A stretch of DNA of 64,000 nucleotides from Pseudomonas deceptionensis. GTDB taxonomy: Bacteria > Pseudomonadota > Gammaproteobacteria > Pseudomonadales > Pseudomonadaceae. Below are positions 53,151 to 62,326 of this stretch, one piece after another. Below the pieces are notes generated by a model. It worked only from the letters and a program-made list of their open reading frames with translations, was not told the origin of the DNA and did not search any database. The stretch covers positions 2,997,501-3,061,500 of the forward strand of contig NZ_FNUD01000002.1 in assembly GCF_900106095.1 (NCBI RefSeq). The letters run 5' to 3'. The position numbers and the translations under genes are program-made. Position 1 is the first letter of the stretch; every line of letters starts with the position of its first letter.

Positions 53151-54512
53151 TCAGGGCTGACGTTTACGCCTCACCCACCACAACCCCAGCAAGATCAGCA
53201 CCACCACCCCTGCGCCAATCGCGCCCTGGGCCAGAGCGGCCAGGTGTGATGTCGGGCCGCCTGCGCGCAGTTCCTTGACCTGAGCTGAGCTGACGTTGAC
53301 TTGCGGGTTGCCGTAATGCCCGGTCAGGTAGGTGGCCAGTGTCGCCACTTGCTGATCGCTCAGGGTGTTGGCAAAGCCTTGCATCCTGATGTCCTGGCCG
53401 TCAGCGCCGCGTTTGACACCGTCCAGTATTGCCATCACCAGGTTGTTGGGATGACTGCGCCCGACCGCAGTGTTGTGCAGCAACGATGGCAGGCCACCGT
53501 CGAAGCTGCCCTGGCCTTGCGCCTGATGGCAGGTGCTGCAATAGGCATCGTACAGCTGGGCTCCGGTCATTTTGTCGCCATCTTCCGGCAAGGCCACGCC
53601 GCGAATACTGTCCAGCTCATCGGTTTTTTGCCCCAGGGCATACACCGGTTTGCTGTCGGCCGCTTCTTGCCAGGCAGGCACGCTCTTGAGGTAGACGGCA
53701 ATCGCTTGCAGGTCGCTGTCGCTGAGGTGCTGCAGGCTGTGATCCACCGCTTCGGCCATGGGCCCGGCAGCCTGGGCCTTGCCTTGGGCTTCGCCGGTCT
53801 TGAGGTAGGCGACCAGCTCTGCATTGTCCCAGCCACCAATACCGCTGTTGCGATCCGAGGTGATATTGGGCGCATGCCAGGGGCCAACATCGCCCCCCGC
53901 CAGTTCCCTGGACGGCATTTCGGCCATCAGCAGGTTGCGCGGTGTATGGCAGGTGCCGCAGTGGGTCAGGCCTTGTACCAGGTAGGCACCCCGGTTCCAT
54001 TGGGCATCGCGGCCAGCGTCGGCGACGAAGGGCTTGCTGTCCAGGAACAGCAGGTTCCAGCCCGCCATGGACAGGCGGATATTGAACGGGAACGGCAGGG
54101 CGGTGGCTTGGGTGCTCGTGTCTACCGGTTCTACGGCATTGATGAAGTAGGCATACATGGCCTGGATGTCTTCATCGCTGACTTTGGCGTACGAGGTGTA
54201 AGGCATGGCCGGGTACAGGTGCTGGCCATCGGCGCGAATGCCTTTGCGCACTGCGTCGCTGAATTGCTCCAGGCTGTAGTTGCCGATACCGGCGGTTTTT
54301 GACGGGGTGATATTGGTGGCGATGATTTCGCCAATCGGGGTGGGTAATGCCAGGCCGCCTGCAAACGGCCTGCCGCCGGGCACGCTGTGGCAGGCCACGC
54401 AGTCACCTGCGGTGGACAGGTATTTGCCACGCTGGATCTGTGCGTCGTCGCCGGCGTTGGCGTTGAGGGCTACCAGCATCAGGGCCGCGAATGAAGTGAG
54501 GGTCCGATTCAT
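53151..54512 (-). CDS. Triheme cytochrome c subunit of a membrane-bound sugar/sugar-acid dehydrogenase
   Basis: 453 residues. Signal peptide (cleavage after NANA, about 20), three CXXCH haem sites (CVACH at 38, CGTCH near 185, CSTCH near 325), and a C-terminal membrane anchor VVVLILLGLWWVRRKRQP. This is the electron-transfer subunit of gluconate-, sorbitol- or 2-ketogluconate-type dehydrogenases, passing electrons to ubiquinone at the periplasmic side. Last gene of a three-gene operon. Confidence 0.92.
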   Translation of the reverse strand: MNRTLTSFAALMLVALNANAGDDAQIQRGKYLSTAGDCVACHSVPGGRPFAGGLALPTPIGEIIATNITPSKTAGIGNYSLEQFSDAVRKGIRADGQHLYPAMPYTSYAKVSDEDIQAMYAYFINAVEPVDTSTQATALPFPFNIRLSMAGWNLLFLDSKPFVADAGRDAQWNRGAYLVQGLTHCGTCHTPRNLLMAEMPSRELAGGDVGPWHAPNITSDRNSGIGGWDNAELVAYLKTGEAQGKAQAAGPMAEAVDHSLQHLSDSDLQAIAVYLKSVPAWQEAADSKPVYALGQKTDELDSIRGVALPEDGDKMTGAQLYDAYCSTCHQAQGQGSFDGGLPSLLHNTAVGRSHPNNLVMAILDGVKRGADGQDIRMQGFANTLSDQQVATLATYLTGHYGNPQVNVSSAQVKELRAGGPTSHLAALAQGAIGAGVVVLILLGLWWVRRKRQP

Positions 54513-54515
54513 GGT

Positions 54516-56138
54516 TCAGCCCCGCCCTTGTTGTGTGGCGATGATCCGGTCCGGCAGGATGTGTTGGGCGGTGCGCAACGTCAGTGCGGCGGCGGTCAGG
54601 GTCGAGTTCATGGTGGCAGAGGTGGGCATTACACCGGTGCTGCAAATAAACAGGTTGTCGTGGTCATGGGTGCGGCCATAGCTGTCGCACACCGAGGTTT
54701 TCGGGTCTGTACCCATGCTCATGGTGCCGGTGATGTGCTGGTTGTTGGCGAAGCTGCCTTCGGCGCTGTAGCGCAGGTTGGTGCCGCCCATCAGCTCGGC
54801 AATCCGGGCGAAGTCCTTGTGCGACTGCACTGCACCCTTGCGGGTGTACTCGTCGATGGCGTAGTTGACCTTGGGTTTTGGCAGCCCCAGCTTGTCTTTT
54901 TGATCGCTGAGGCTAATGCGGTTTTCGGGATTTGGCAGCACTTCCAGCACGTCCTTGAGGCTCATTTCAAAGGCCGCACGGTGACGCAGTTGCTTCTCGA
55001 ATTCGGTGCCGTATACGCCGTTGGCAATCAGCGCATCGGTCGCACCGTTGACCCGCGAAATATTGGTGAAGTCGAGGCGGTACGGTGCATGTTGTGAGCG
55101 GAACTGGCCGTCGCGCATGGTGTTGATCGAGCTTGGGCTTTGCGGGCCGCGTCCGAGCCACAGCTCTTCTTCGGCATCGAAGGTGAGTGAGGTGCTCGGG
55201 TGATCCATCAGGTTGCGGCCCACCATGCCGGAGCTGTTGGCCAGGCCGTTGGGGTATTTTTCGCTGGCCGACATCAGCAGCAGTTTCGGGCTTTCAATGC
55301 CGTTGGCGGCGAGGATGAAGGTCTTGCCAGTGACGCGGTGCGATTGCTTGTCGGGGTCGTAGTAGTGCACCGCAACGATACGGCCTTTGTCGTCGTGTTC
55401 TATGCGATACACCACGGCGTTGATATGCAGTGTTGCGCCTGCGTCCACGGCCGTCTTGATCGCAATGCCGCCATGGTATTGCGCGTCGATCGGGCAGATC
55501 GGCTGGCAGCTGTTGTTGCCGCAACAGGCCGGGCGACCGTCGTAGGCGCGACTGTTACGGGCCGTGGTGTTGCCCACCACCGCGTAAGTGGGGGCAAGGC
55601 GCTCGCGGATCCGGCGCATGGCGTAGGGTTCGGTTACAGGCTCCATCGGAAACGGCTGGCTGCGGGGGGAGCCGGTGTTGTCGGCTCCGGACACGCCCCA
55701 GATCTCTTCCGCCGCCTGGTAGAACGGATCGAGTTCTTCGTAGGTCATGGGCCAGTCGACGCCCAGGTTGTAGAGGGTCTTGATGCGCATGTCGCCTGGC
55801 ACCAGACGCCAGGCCTGGGCTGCCCAGTGCCAGGTGGTACCGCCCACGCCACGGATATATTCAGCAGGGTAGGGGTAGGGGCCGCCCTGGATCAGGTAGC
55901 CGTTGTCTGTCGGTTTGTATACCGGGTGCGGGGCCCATTCACTGCAGGTGTAGGGCGACATCCAGTCGCTTTTGCGCGTCGAATTGCGAAAGGCTGCGAC
56001 CACACGGCCGCGCTCGATGGGGCCGCCGGCTTCCAGGATCAGCACCGAAGCGCCTTGCTTGAGCAGGTGGGTGGCGGCCATGGCGCCGCAGATCCCCGAG
56101 CCGATAATGACGATGTCTGCAGACAGTTGATCAGACAT
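54516..56138 (-). CDS. GMC-family FAD dehydrogenase, large subunit
   Basis: 540 residues. FAD-binding start ADIVIIGSGICGAMAATHLL, VGGTTWHWAAQAWR, the cysteine-rich GRPACCGNNSCQPICPIDAQ characteristic of the gluconate 2-dehydrogenase type, and the C-terminal GMC block QHITGTMSMGTDPKTSVCD with catalytic His. It oxidises a sugar or sugar acid in the periplasm, carried out by Tat export of the small subunit partner. Starts inside the end of the small-subunit gene. Gluconate is the best guess for substrate because a lactonase gene lies next to it. Confidence 0.92.
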   Translation of the reverse strand: MSDQLSADIVIIGSGICGAMAATHLLKQGASVLILEAGGPIERGRVVAAFRNSTRKSDWMSPYTCSEWAPHPVYKPTDNGYLIQGGPYPYPAEYIRGVGGTTWHWAAQAWRLVPGDMRIKTLYNLGVDWPMTYEELDPFYQAAEEIWGVSGADNTGSPRSQPFPMEPVTEPYAMRRIRERLAPTYAVVGNTTARNSRAYDGRPACCGNNSCQPICPIDAQYHGGIAIKTAVDAGATLHINAVVYRIEHDDKGRIVAVHYYDPDKQSHRVTGKTFILAANGIESPKLLLMSASEKYPNGLANSSGMVGRNLMDHPSTSLTFDAEEELWLGRGPQSPSSINTMRDGQFRSQHAPYRLDFTNISRVNGATDALIANGVYGTEFEKQLRHRAAFEMSLKDVLEVLPNPENRISLSDQKDKLGLPKPKVNYAIDEYTRKGAVQSHKDFARIAELMGGTNLRYSAEGSFANNQHITGTMSMGTDPKTSVCDSYGRTHDHDNLFICSTGVMPTSATMNSTLTAAALTLRTAQHILPDRIIATQQGRG

Positions 56139-56667
56139 GATTGCTCACCTCGGTGGTCGGGTTGCGTGCCCAGCTGCCGTACACGCCATAGGCATAGGTC
56201 GGCGGCTTGAGCACATCGGCAACTATTTGCGCATTCAGTGCATGCTCGTAAGCCAGGCATCGCGCCTGTGCACCGCTGCCTACCACGCCCATGAACCAGG
56301 CGGTGGCAATCTTGCGCGGCACACCGGCCAGCGCAGATTTTTCGTCATCGAGGGTTTTTTGCAGGTGCATCGGTTCCAGCTGGCGCTCATTGATCAGGGC
56401 CAGCAGGTCTTTGGACGACTGGGCAAAGCCCGGGTCCTGCTCAACCAGTGCCTTGAACAGCATGTTTGCCAGCACCGGGTCGAGGCTTTGGCGACCGGCG
56501 ATGATCGCCGATAAGGCGACAAAGGCGCCTTGTTCGGGGGTGTCGACCGTTTCGGCCAGCGCGAAAGGGATCAGGGAGGCGGTGTAGGCAGTGAGCATGC
56601 CTTTAAGCAGCGTCCGCCTGGACGGTATTAGCGCACAAGGGCTGTTATTTTCAATCAGGCTGTTCAT
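56131..56667 (-). CDS. Small subunit of the membrane-bound dehydrogenase (gluconate 2-dehydrogenase subunit 3 type)
   Basis: 178 residues. The N-terminus has a twin-arginine signal (SRRTLLKGMLTAYTASLIPF), and the remainder matches the FAD-SLDH / gluconate dehydrogenase subunit-3 family (LVEQDPGFAQSSKDLLALIN). It carries the FAD subunit across the membrane by the Tat route. First gene of the operon, overlapping the large-subunit gene by eight bases. Confidence 0.88.
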   Translation of the reverse strand: MNSLIENNSPCALIPSRRTLLKGMLTAYTASLIPFALAETVDTPEQGAFVALSAIIAGRQSLDPVLANMLFKALVEQDPGFAQSSKDLLALINERQLEPMHLQKTLDDEKSALAGVPRKIATAWFMGVVGSGAQARCLAYEHALNAQIVADVLKPPTYAYGVYGSWARNPTTEVSNHV

Positions 56668-56755
56668 GGTGCTTCCTGTCGTTGCAGGTTGTCGTTATGG
56701 GGTGGGGCTTTTGCAATCACGGTGAGGTTATTACCGGGTCGATCATAACAAACAA

Positions 56756-56781
56756 ATTAGCTAGCTAACTATTTAGCTAGC
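56756..56781. promoter_or_regulatory. Palindromic operator candidate upstream of the dehydrogenase operon
   Basis: TTAGCTAGCTAA is a perfect 12-base palindrome, followed by a second TTAGCTAGC. It lies 90-115 bases upstream of the first dehydrogenase gene, a fitting place for repressor binding. Confidence 0.5.
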
Positions 56782-56844
56782 AGCACCAGGCAGTCAACGG
56801 CTCAGATTGAGGTATAGCGCAGCTTTGCGGGTGAAGCGGTTATT

Positions 56845-56872
56845 TTGCGGGGCGGCCTTGTCCGCCCCGCAA
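56845..56872. terminator. Hairpin after the lactonase gene
   Basis: TTGCGGGGCGG, six-base loop, CCGCCCCGCAA is a perfect 11-base inverted repeat 14 bases after the lactonase stop (minus strand). There is no T tract, so it may act as a transcript-end stem only. Confidence 0.5.
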
Positions 56873-56885
56873 GCCACCTGTGGGG

Positions 56886-58001
56886 CTACGGATAACTGAC
56901 GGTCAGCACCCAGTTCGCACCCTTGCCCGAGGGCGCGGCGGCATGGCGGGTGAGGGTGCCCAGGTGCGGGTCGATGGCATACACGCCCACCTCGGGGCTT
57001 TTCTCACCGGTGACCAGCAACCATTGCCCCGTCGGGTCTACGGCCAGCCCCCGGGGCTGTTGCTCGACCTTGAGGTGTTGCACCCGGCGCGGCAAGCCGC
57101 TGTGCGGGTCGATTGCAAACACGCTCACCGTGCTGGCGGTACGTTCCGAGGTGTAGAGGAAGCGCCCGTTGGGCGTCAGCCGGATATCCGCTGCCCAGAT
57201 CAGGTTGTCCGCCAAGGGCGGCGGTGCCGGTTGCCCGGGTTTGAGCATGGGCCGGCCCATACCGCGTGCCAGGCCCGAGCCTTCGGGCAGTGCGTCAACT
57301 TCATCAAGTGCGCTGAGTTGCCCGCTTTGGGGGTCGATAGCGAAGGTACTGACGCTGGCGGTCATTTCATTGAGCAGGTACAAAAACCGGTTGTCCGCCG
57401 ATAGAACCAGATGGCGCGGCCCGCTGCCCTGTGGCAGCTGGACTGTGGCCAGCGGGGTGAGTGCCCCGCTGGCGGGGTCGAAGTTGAACGCCAGCAGTTG
57501 GTCGGCGCCCAGGATGGTGGCGTACACAAAGCGGTTGCTGGCGTCGACGATGATCGAATGGGCGCTGGGCCCCGTTTCGATCACGTGCTGCGGGTTGTCG
57601 CTGACCACGCCTTCGGCATTGATTGCGTTGACGCTGAGCAGGTCGTCACCGTAGGACGCGCCAAACAGGTAGCGCCCGCTGTTGTCGGTCGAGATATAGA
57701 CCAGGCTGTCGGCCGCCGTGGCGCTTTTCACAAGCGTGAGTACGCCGTTGGCCGGGTCGATGTCGTAGGTGGCCAGCGTAAAGGGTTTGCCCCGGATGGA
57801 GGCGTAGAGCTTGCTGCGGTCGGGGCTCAGGGCGAGGGACATGGCGCCTGCACCCGCTTCGAGGGTGGCCAGGGGCTGCAATTGGCCTTCGGCGGACAGT
57901 TGGTAGCTGCTGAGGGTGCCGTCAGCGGCGTTGGACACATAGACAAAGGTCCGGCTCGGCGCGGAGCTGGCAGGGCGTTGGAGCGGGGCAGTGCCTGGCA
58001 T
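56886..58001 (-). CDS. Seven-bladed beta-propeller lactonase (Pgl/YbhE family)
   Basis: 371 residues from ATG 58001, preceded by AAGGAAATA; a GTG-free longer frame to 58037 exists. Repeated blades such as FVYVSNAADGTLSSYQLS, HLVLSADNRFLYLLNEMTAS and DIRLTPNGRFLYTSERTAST identify the 6-phosphogluconolactonase-like family, which opens sugar lactones. No signal peptide, so probably cytoplasmic. Next to the sugar dehydrogenase operon, whose product could be a lactone. Not certain that the substrate is phosphorylated. Confidence 0.85.
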   Translation of the reverse strand: MPGTAPLQRPASSAPSRTFVYVSNAADGTLSSYQLSAEGQLQPLATLEAGAGAMSLALSPDRSKLYASIRGKPFTLATYDIDPANGVLTLVKSATAADSLVYISTDNSGRYLFGASYGDDLLSVNAINAEGVVSDNPQHVIETGPSAHSIIVDASNRFVYATILGADQLLAFNFDPASGALTPLATVQLPQGSGPRHLVLSADNRFLYLLNEMTASVSTFAIDPQSGQLSALDEVDALPEGSGLARGMGRPMLKPGQPAPPPLADNLIWAADIRLTPNGRFLYTSERTASTVSVFAIDPHSGLPRRVQHLKVEQQPRGLAVDPTGQWLLVTGEKSPEVGVYAIDPHLGTLTRHAAAPSGKGANWVLTVSYP

Positions 58002-58061
58002 CTTCGGTATTTCCTTATAGGTATTCAGGGGCGGCATGGACAGGTTGTAGATGCGGTGTAC

Positions 58062-58979
58062 TTACGAAACCGGCCTGGGGTTTTGTTGATCGCCTGTAAT
58101 CGCTGATGAGTGGAGCGAGGCTGCGGTCGGCGACCCCTGACTGCTCTTGATCAGCTCATAGGCCCGGCGTACCAACGGGTTCACCGTGTTGGCGCGGATC
58201 CACAGGTAATACGTCACGTCCGGCAGGCGGGGCAGGCCATCGTTTTCACCCAGCACACGCATGTCGGGGCCGAGCATTTCCATGCTTCTTGGGGTTACCC
58301 CGAGCCCTGCGCGGATTGCCGCCTTGATGCCGATCAGGTTCGAGGCCAGGTACGCCTGGCGCCAGGGAATATTGGCCTGTTCCAGGGCCTCCAGGGCGTA
58401 GCGCCGGTAGATGCTCGGCTCATCCACCAGGATCAGCGGCAAGGGTTCGCCGGGGGTGTGGACGTACTGCGCCGAGCAGATCCACCACACCGGCGAGGTG
58501 CGCAACGGGAAACCTTCGAGGTTCGGGGCCTGGCGCGTGGAGATCACCATGTCGACCTTGCCGCGGTGCAGGTCGTCCATCAGGAACGGGCTGCGGCCAA
58601 CATCGATTTCCAGGCGCAAACGCGGAGCCGAACGGGCGATATGGCTGAGGATCGGCGGCAGTATGGTGTCTGCAATGTCGTGGGGCGATCCGATGCGCAG
58701 CACGCCACTGAGGCTGTTTTCGCGCAAGGAGTTGAGCGCCTCGTCGTTGAGGGTGAGCATTTGCCGGGCATGGCGCAGCAACTGCTGGCCGGCTTCGGTG
58801 AGCTGCTTTTGGCGCCCGCGTTTCTCGAACAGGCTCACTCCGACCTGCTGCTCCAGGCGCTGCATCTGCTGGGTGACCGACGATTGCGTGCGGGCCAGTT
58901 GCGCGCCTGCCTGGGCAAAGCCGTGGTGGTCTACCACGGCAATAAAGGTGCGCAGTAATTCGAGGTCGAGGGTCTCCAT
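58062..58979 (-). CDS. LysR-family transcriptional regulator
   Basis: 305 residues from ATG 58979 (METLDLELLRTFIAVVDHHG); nine more codons upstream are open but less likely. Helix-turn-helix GFAQAGAQLARTQSSVTQQM and a type-2 effector domain (NSLSGVLRIGSPHDIADTIL). It is divergent from the ABC transporter/dioxygenase/rhodanese operon with a 250-base gap and probably controls it. Confidence 0.9.
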   Translation of the reverse strand: METLDLELLRTFIAVVDHHGFAQAGAQLARTQSSVTQQMQRLEQQVGVSLFEKRGRQKQLTEAGQQLLRHARQMLTLNDEALNSLRENSLSGVLRIGSPHDIADTILPPILSHIARSAPRLRLEIDVGRSPFLMDDLHRGKVDMVISTRQAPNLEGFPLRTSPVWWICSAQYVHTPGEPLPLILVDEPSIYRRYALEALEQANIPWRQAYLASNLIGIKAAIRAGLGVTPRSMEMLGPDMRVLGENDGLPRLPDVTYYLWIRANTVNPLVRRAYELIKSSQGSPTAASLHSSAITGDQQNPRPVS

Positions 58980-59229
58980 GGTGGTTTTCGGCCTGCCTTG
59001 TATCAAGAGGATGAGAATAAAGATTACATATTCTTATGTGTTTGTTGAGCCCGTTTTCGCCTGAATACATTTGCGCCCAGCAAATACAGGGATATGCATT
59101 TTTGACGTGTTTTTTGAATACACAGAGTTATAACGATATTAGATATTTGCATTTCCGTTGCTTCAGCGCTGTACCTAGGATGCTCGCTTATCAGATCGGG
59201 GAACGCCGGTCATCCATAAGGGGATATCC

Positions 59230-60072
59230 ATGTTAATTGAGCGCTCACCCATTACCCGTTTTTTGCCTGCCGTGCTGGGCGCCCTGATTTCTCTGACGGT
59301 GGCCACCGCTGCCCGTGCCGATGCAACACTGGACAAGATCGAGCAACGGCATGTGCTGGTGGTCGGTGTGCTGCTCTCAGGCGGCCCCTTTGGCGGGATT
59401 GATCCTGCCACCCAGAAGCCTCGGGGCCTGAATGTCGACCTCGCACAAGAGCTGGGGCGCCAGCTGGGGGCCGAGGTGCAACTGGTGCCGGTGTTGCCCG
59501 CCAACCGCGTGCAGTTTTTGCAGCAGGGCAAAGTCGATCTGTTGATCGCCAACATGGAATGGACCCCTGAGCGCGGCGAGATCCTCGGTTCGGTACCCAC
59601 CCCGTTTTACCGCGTTGGCGGTAGCGCCGCGGTACTCAAAGACAGCCCGATCACCCGCTGGGAAGACCTCAAGGACCAACCGGTCTGCACTTCCCAGGGC
59701 AGCAGTTACGTCAAACCGCTGACCGAGTTCGGGGCTCAGATCAAGGCTTTCAAAAGCTCCTCCGAATCGTTGCTGGCGCTGCGCGGGAACAACTGCGTTG
59801 CCGCCGTACACGACGCTACGCTGATCAATCCATTGCTTGGTGACTCTGCCGAATGGCAGGGGTATCGCGCGCTGACGCCTGAACTCAACCCCGCGCCTTC
59901 AGTGATCTGGACCCGTCGCGGTGAGGCCGACACCCAGGCCCGGCTCGACCCCATCGTCAAAGAGCTGCACCGCAGCGGCTGGCTGATCGAGGCGCAAACC
60001 CGTAACCACATCACCCCTGCATCGCCAGCCCTCGTGGAGTTGCAAAAGCAGTTCCAGGCCAACGGCGCCTGA
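59230..60072 (+). CDS. Amino-acid-type ABC transporter periplasmic binding protein
   Basis: 280 residues. Signal peptide with cleavage after ARA (about residue 29), then DKIEQRHVLVVGVLLSGGPF, GGIDPATQKPRGLNVDLAQE and NRVQFLQQGKVDLLIANMEW, the marks of family-3 solute-binding proteins. It delivers substrate to the two permeases and ATPase that follow. The genes downstream suggest the substrate is a thiol or sulfur amino acid. Confidence 0.9.
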   Translation: MLIERSPITRFLPAVLGALISLTVATAARADATLDKIEQRHVLVVGVLLSGGPFGGIDPATQKPRGLNVDLAQELGRQLGAEVQLVPVLPANRVQFLQQGKVDLLIANMEWTPERGEILGSVPTPFYRVGGSAAVLKDSPITRWEDLKDQPVCTSQGSSYVKPLTEFGAQIKAFKSSSESLLALRGNNCVAAVHDATLINPLLGDSAEWQGYRALTPELNPAPSVIWTRRGEADTQARLDPIVKELHRSGWLIEAQTRNHITPASPALVELQKQFQANGA

Positions 60073-60076
60073 GACC

Positions 60077-60811
60077 ATGAGCCACTGGCCTGAATTTTTC
60101 GTCCACTGGACTGCCAGCCTGGGCCTCAACTACGGTTTTTTGCTGGATGCCTACCAGCGCGGCACCCTGGCCCATGGCGCGCTGACCACGCTGTGGCTGT
60201 GCCTGCTGACCATCATCGGCAGTTTGCTGACGGGTGTCGGCCTGGCGGCGCTGTTGACCTCGGGCAAACCCGCGCTGGCCGTGCCGGCGCGGGTGTTTAT
60301 TGAAGTCACCCGCAACACTCCGACGCTGGTGCAGCTGTATTGCGCGTTTCTGGTGCTGAACATGTTGCTCAACCAGGCGGTCGGCACGGCCAACCCACTG
60401 ACCCCTTTTGCCTGGGTGGTGATCGTGATTTCGCTGCACAAGGGCGCGTTCCACGCCGAGGCCTTGCGCGCCGGTATCGAGGCAGTGCCGAACGTGACCC
60501 TGGAGGCCGCCAGGTCACTGGCCTTCAGCCGCCGCCAGTTGTTGTGGAACGTTCAGCTGCCGCTGGCCCTGCGGTTTGCCTTGCCGTCGCTGATCAACAA
60601 CCTGATCGACCTGGTCAAGATGACCGCCGTGGCTTCGGCCATTGCGGTGGGAGACATCACGTACTCGGCGATCATGATCTGGACCCAGAGCGATAACGTG
60701 CTGGAGCTGATGATCCTGTTGCTGGGGTTCTACGGGCTGCTGAGTTTTATCGTCAATTGCGTGGGGCGCTACCTTGAAGCGCGCCTGAGGATGCCCGGTT
60801 ATGGCCATTGA
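60077..60811 (+). CDS. Amino-acid ABC transporter permease (1)
   Basis: 244 residues, five membrane helices, with the EAA loop HAEALRAGIEAVPNVTLEAA RSLA typical of the HisM/GlnP family and the pattern ARVFIEVTRNTPTLVQLYCA. Starts five bases after the binding-protein stop and overlaps the second permease gene by eleven bases. Forms a heterodimer with it in the inner membrane. Confidence 0.9.
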   Translation: MSHWPEFFVHWTASLGLNYGFLLDAYQRGTLAHGALTTLWLCLLTIIGSLLTGVGLAALLTSGKPALAVPARVFIEVTRNTPTLVQLYCAFLVLNMLLNQAVGTANPLTPFAWVVIVISLHKGAFHAEALRAGIEAVPNVTLEAARSLAFSRRQLLWNVQLPLALRFALPSLINNLIDLVKMTAVASAIAVGDITYSAIMIWTQSDNVLELMILLLGFYGLLSFIVNCVGRYLEARLRMPGYGH

Positions 60812-61487
60812 AACGGCGTTCATGGCCCTGCTGCAATGGTCCCCGGCCCTTATCTCAGGATTTGGCCAGAACATTCTGATCAGCCTGTGTGCCATCGGCC
60901 TGGGAACATTGCTGGGCCTGCTGGTAGGGGCCATGGCGGTATCGCCGTGGCGGCTGCTGCGTTTGCCCGGGCGGCTGTGGGTCCAGGTATTTCGCAATGC
61001 GCCCTGGCTGGTACTGATCTACTTCACCACCTATGTATTCCCGTTCGAAATCCATGTTGGCAGCGCATACATCCCGTTCCCGGACTGGGCCAAGGTCACT
61101 ATTGGCCTGGCCCTGCCGGCGAGTGCCAACGTGGCGGAAATCCTGCGCGGTGCCCTTGCATCGATCCCCGGCACGCAGTGGGAGGCTGCCCGCTCCCTGG
61201 CGTTGAGCCGATTGCAGATTGCCTGTTCGATCATCGTGCCGCAGTGCGTCAAGCGCATGCTGGCGCCGTGGATGAACCTCTACGCAGTCGTCACGATGGG
61301 CACGGCACTGGCCTCGCTGGTGGGCGTGCATGACGTGATCGACACCGCACAGATCGCCAGCAATACCGTCAACATGACCGGGTTTACCGTGCTGGTTTAC
61401 CTGAGCTTGCTGGTGCTGTTTTTTGCCTACTGCTACCCGATTTCCCGACTGACCCAGCGCCTGGAGCGACGTTATGCCTTCTACTGA
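60801..61487 (+). CDS. Amino-acid ABC transporter permease (2)
   Basis: 228 residues, five membrane helices, EAA loop ANVAEILRGALASIPGTQWEA ARSLALS and LWVQVFRNAPWLVLIYFTTY. Overlaps the first permease gene by eleven bases and the ATPase gene by fourteen, so all are translated together. Confidence 0.9.
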   Translation: MAIETAFMALLQWSPALISGFGQNILISLCAIGLGTLLGLLVGAMAVSPWRLLRLPGRLWVQVFRNAPWLVLIYFTTYVFPFEIHVGSAYIPFPDWAKVTIGLALPASANVAEILRGALASIPGTQWEAARSLALSRLQIACSIIVPQCVKRMLAPWMNLYAVVTMGTALASLVGVHDVIDTAQIASNTVNMTGFTVLVYLSLLVLFFAYCYPISRLTQRLERRYAFY

Positions 61488-62310
61488 AACCGTCGCCGAG
61501 CCTCTGGTCAGCCTGCGCGATGTGCATCTGTCATTTGCCGGCAACCCGGTGCTCAAGGGCATCAACCTTGATGTCCATGCGGGGCAGGCGGTGTCGATCA
61601 TCGGCCCGTCCGGCTCCGGCAAGTCGACGATCCTGCGTTGCATCACCGGCTTGTTGCAGCCCCAGCGCGGGCAGATCAGGGTGGGCAATACCCGGGTCGA
61701 CACCCTGACCCGTGAAGCCCACCGCATCGAGCTGCGCAAACGCGTGGGTTTTGTGTTTCAGCAATACAACCTGTTCCCGCATTTGTCGGTGCTGGAAAAC
61801 CTGATGATTGCACCGCGCAAGGTGCTGGGGCGTAACCGTATCGATGCCGAACAAGACGCCCGGGCTCTGCTGGCCAAGGTGCGCATGGAGCACAAGGCTG
61901 ATGCGTATCCGGGGCAACTGTCCGGTGGTCAGCAGCAACGGGTGGCAATCGCCCGGGCGCTGACGATGCGCCCGGAGCTGATCCTGTTCGATGAGGTCAC
62001 TTCGGCGCTGGACCCCGAAACCGTCGGCGAAGTGCTGACGGTGATCCGTGAACTGACGCAGGAGGGCATGACCTGCGTGTTGGTAACCCACGAAATGCGC
62101 TTTGCCGAAGAAATCAGCGACGTTGTGTACTTCACTGAAAATGGGGTGATTGTGGAACACGGCAGCGCCGAACGTATTTTTGAGTACCCCGCCAGCGAAC
62201 GTACCCGGGAATTCTTGCGTCACGCCCAGGGTGCGCCGGGCCGACGTGCCCCCATGGCCAGCGATCCGTACCTGTTGACTCACCTGAGCCGCTACAGCCT
62301 GTCTGTGTAA
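61474..62310 (+). CDS. Amino-acid ABC transporter ATPase
   Basis: 278 residues. Walker A GPSGSGKST, Q-loop FVFQQYNLFPHLS, signature LSGGQQQRVAIARAL, Walker B LILFDEVTSALDPE and switch VTHEM. Standard polar-amino-acid importer ATPase with about 25 extra residues at the C-terminus. Start ATG 61474 lies inside the permease gene. Confidence 0.93.
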   Translation: MPSTETVAEPLVSLRDVHLSFAGNPVLKGINLDVHAGQAVSIIGPSGSGKSTILRCITGLLQPQRGQIRVGNTRVDTLTREAHRIELRKRVGFVFQQYNLFPHLSVLENLMIAPRKVLGRNRIDAEQDARALLAKVRMEHKADAYPGQLSGGQQQRVAIARALTMRPELILFDEVTSALDPETVGEVLTVIRELTQEGMTCVLVTHEMRFAEEISDVVYFTENGVIVEHGSAERIFEYPASERTREFLRHAQGAPGRRAPMASDPYLLTHLSRYSLSV

Positions 62311-62326
62311 CACCGAGGAGCAAACC

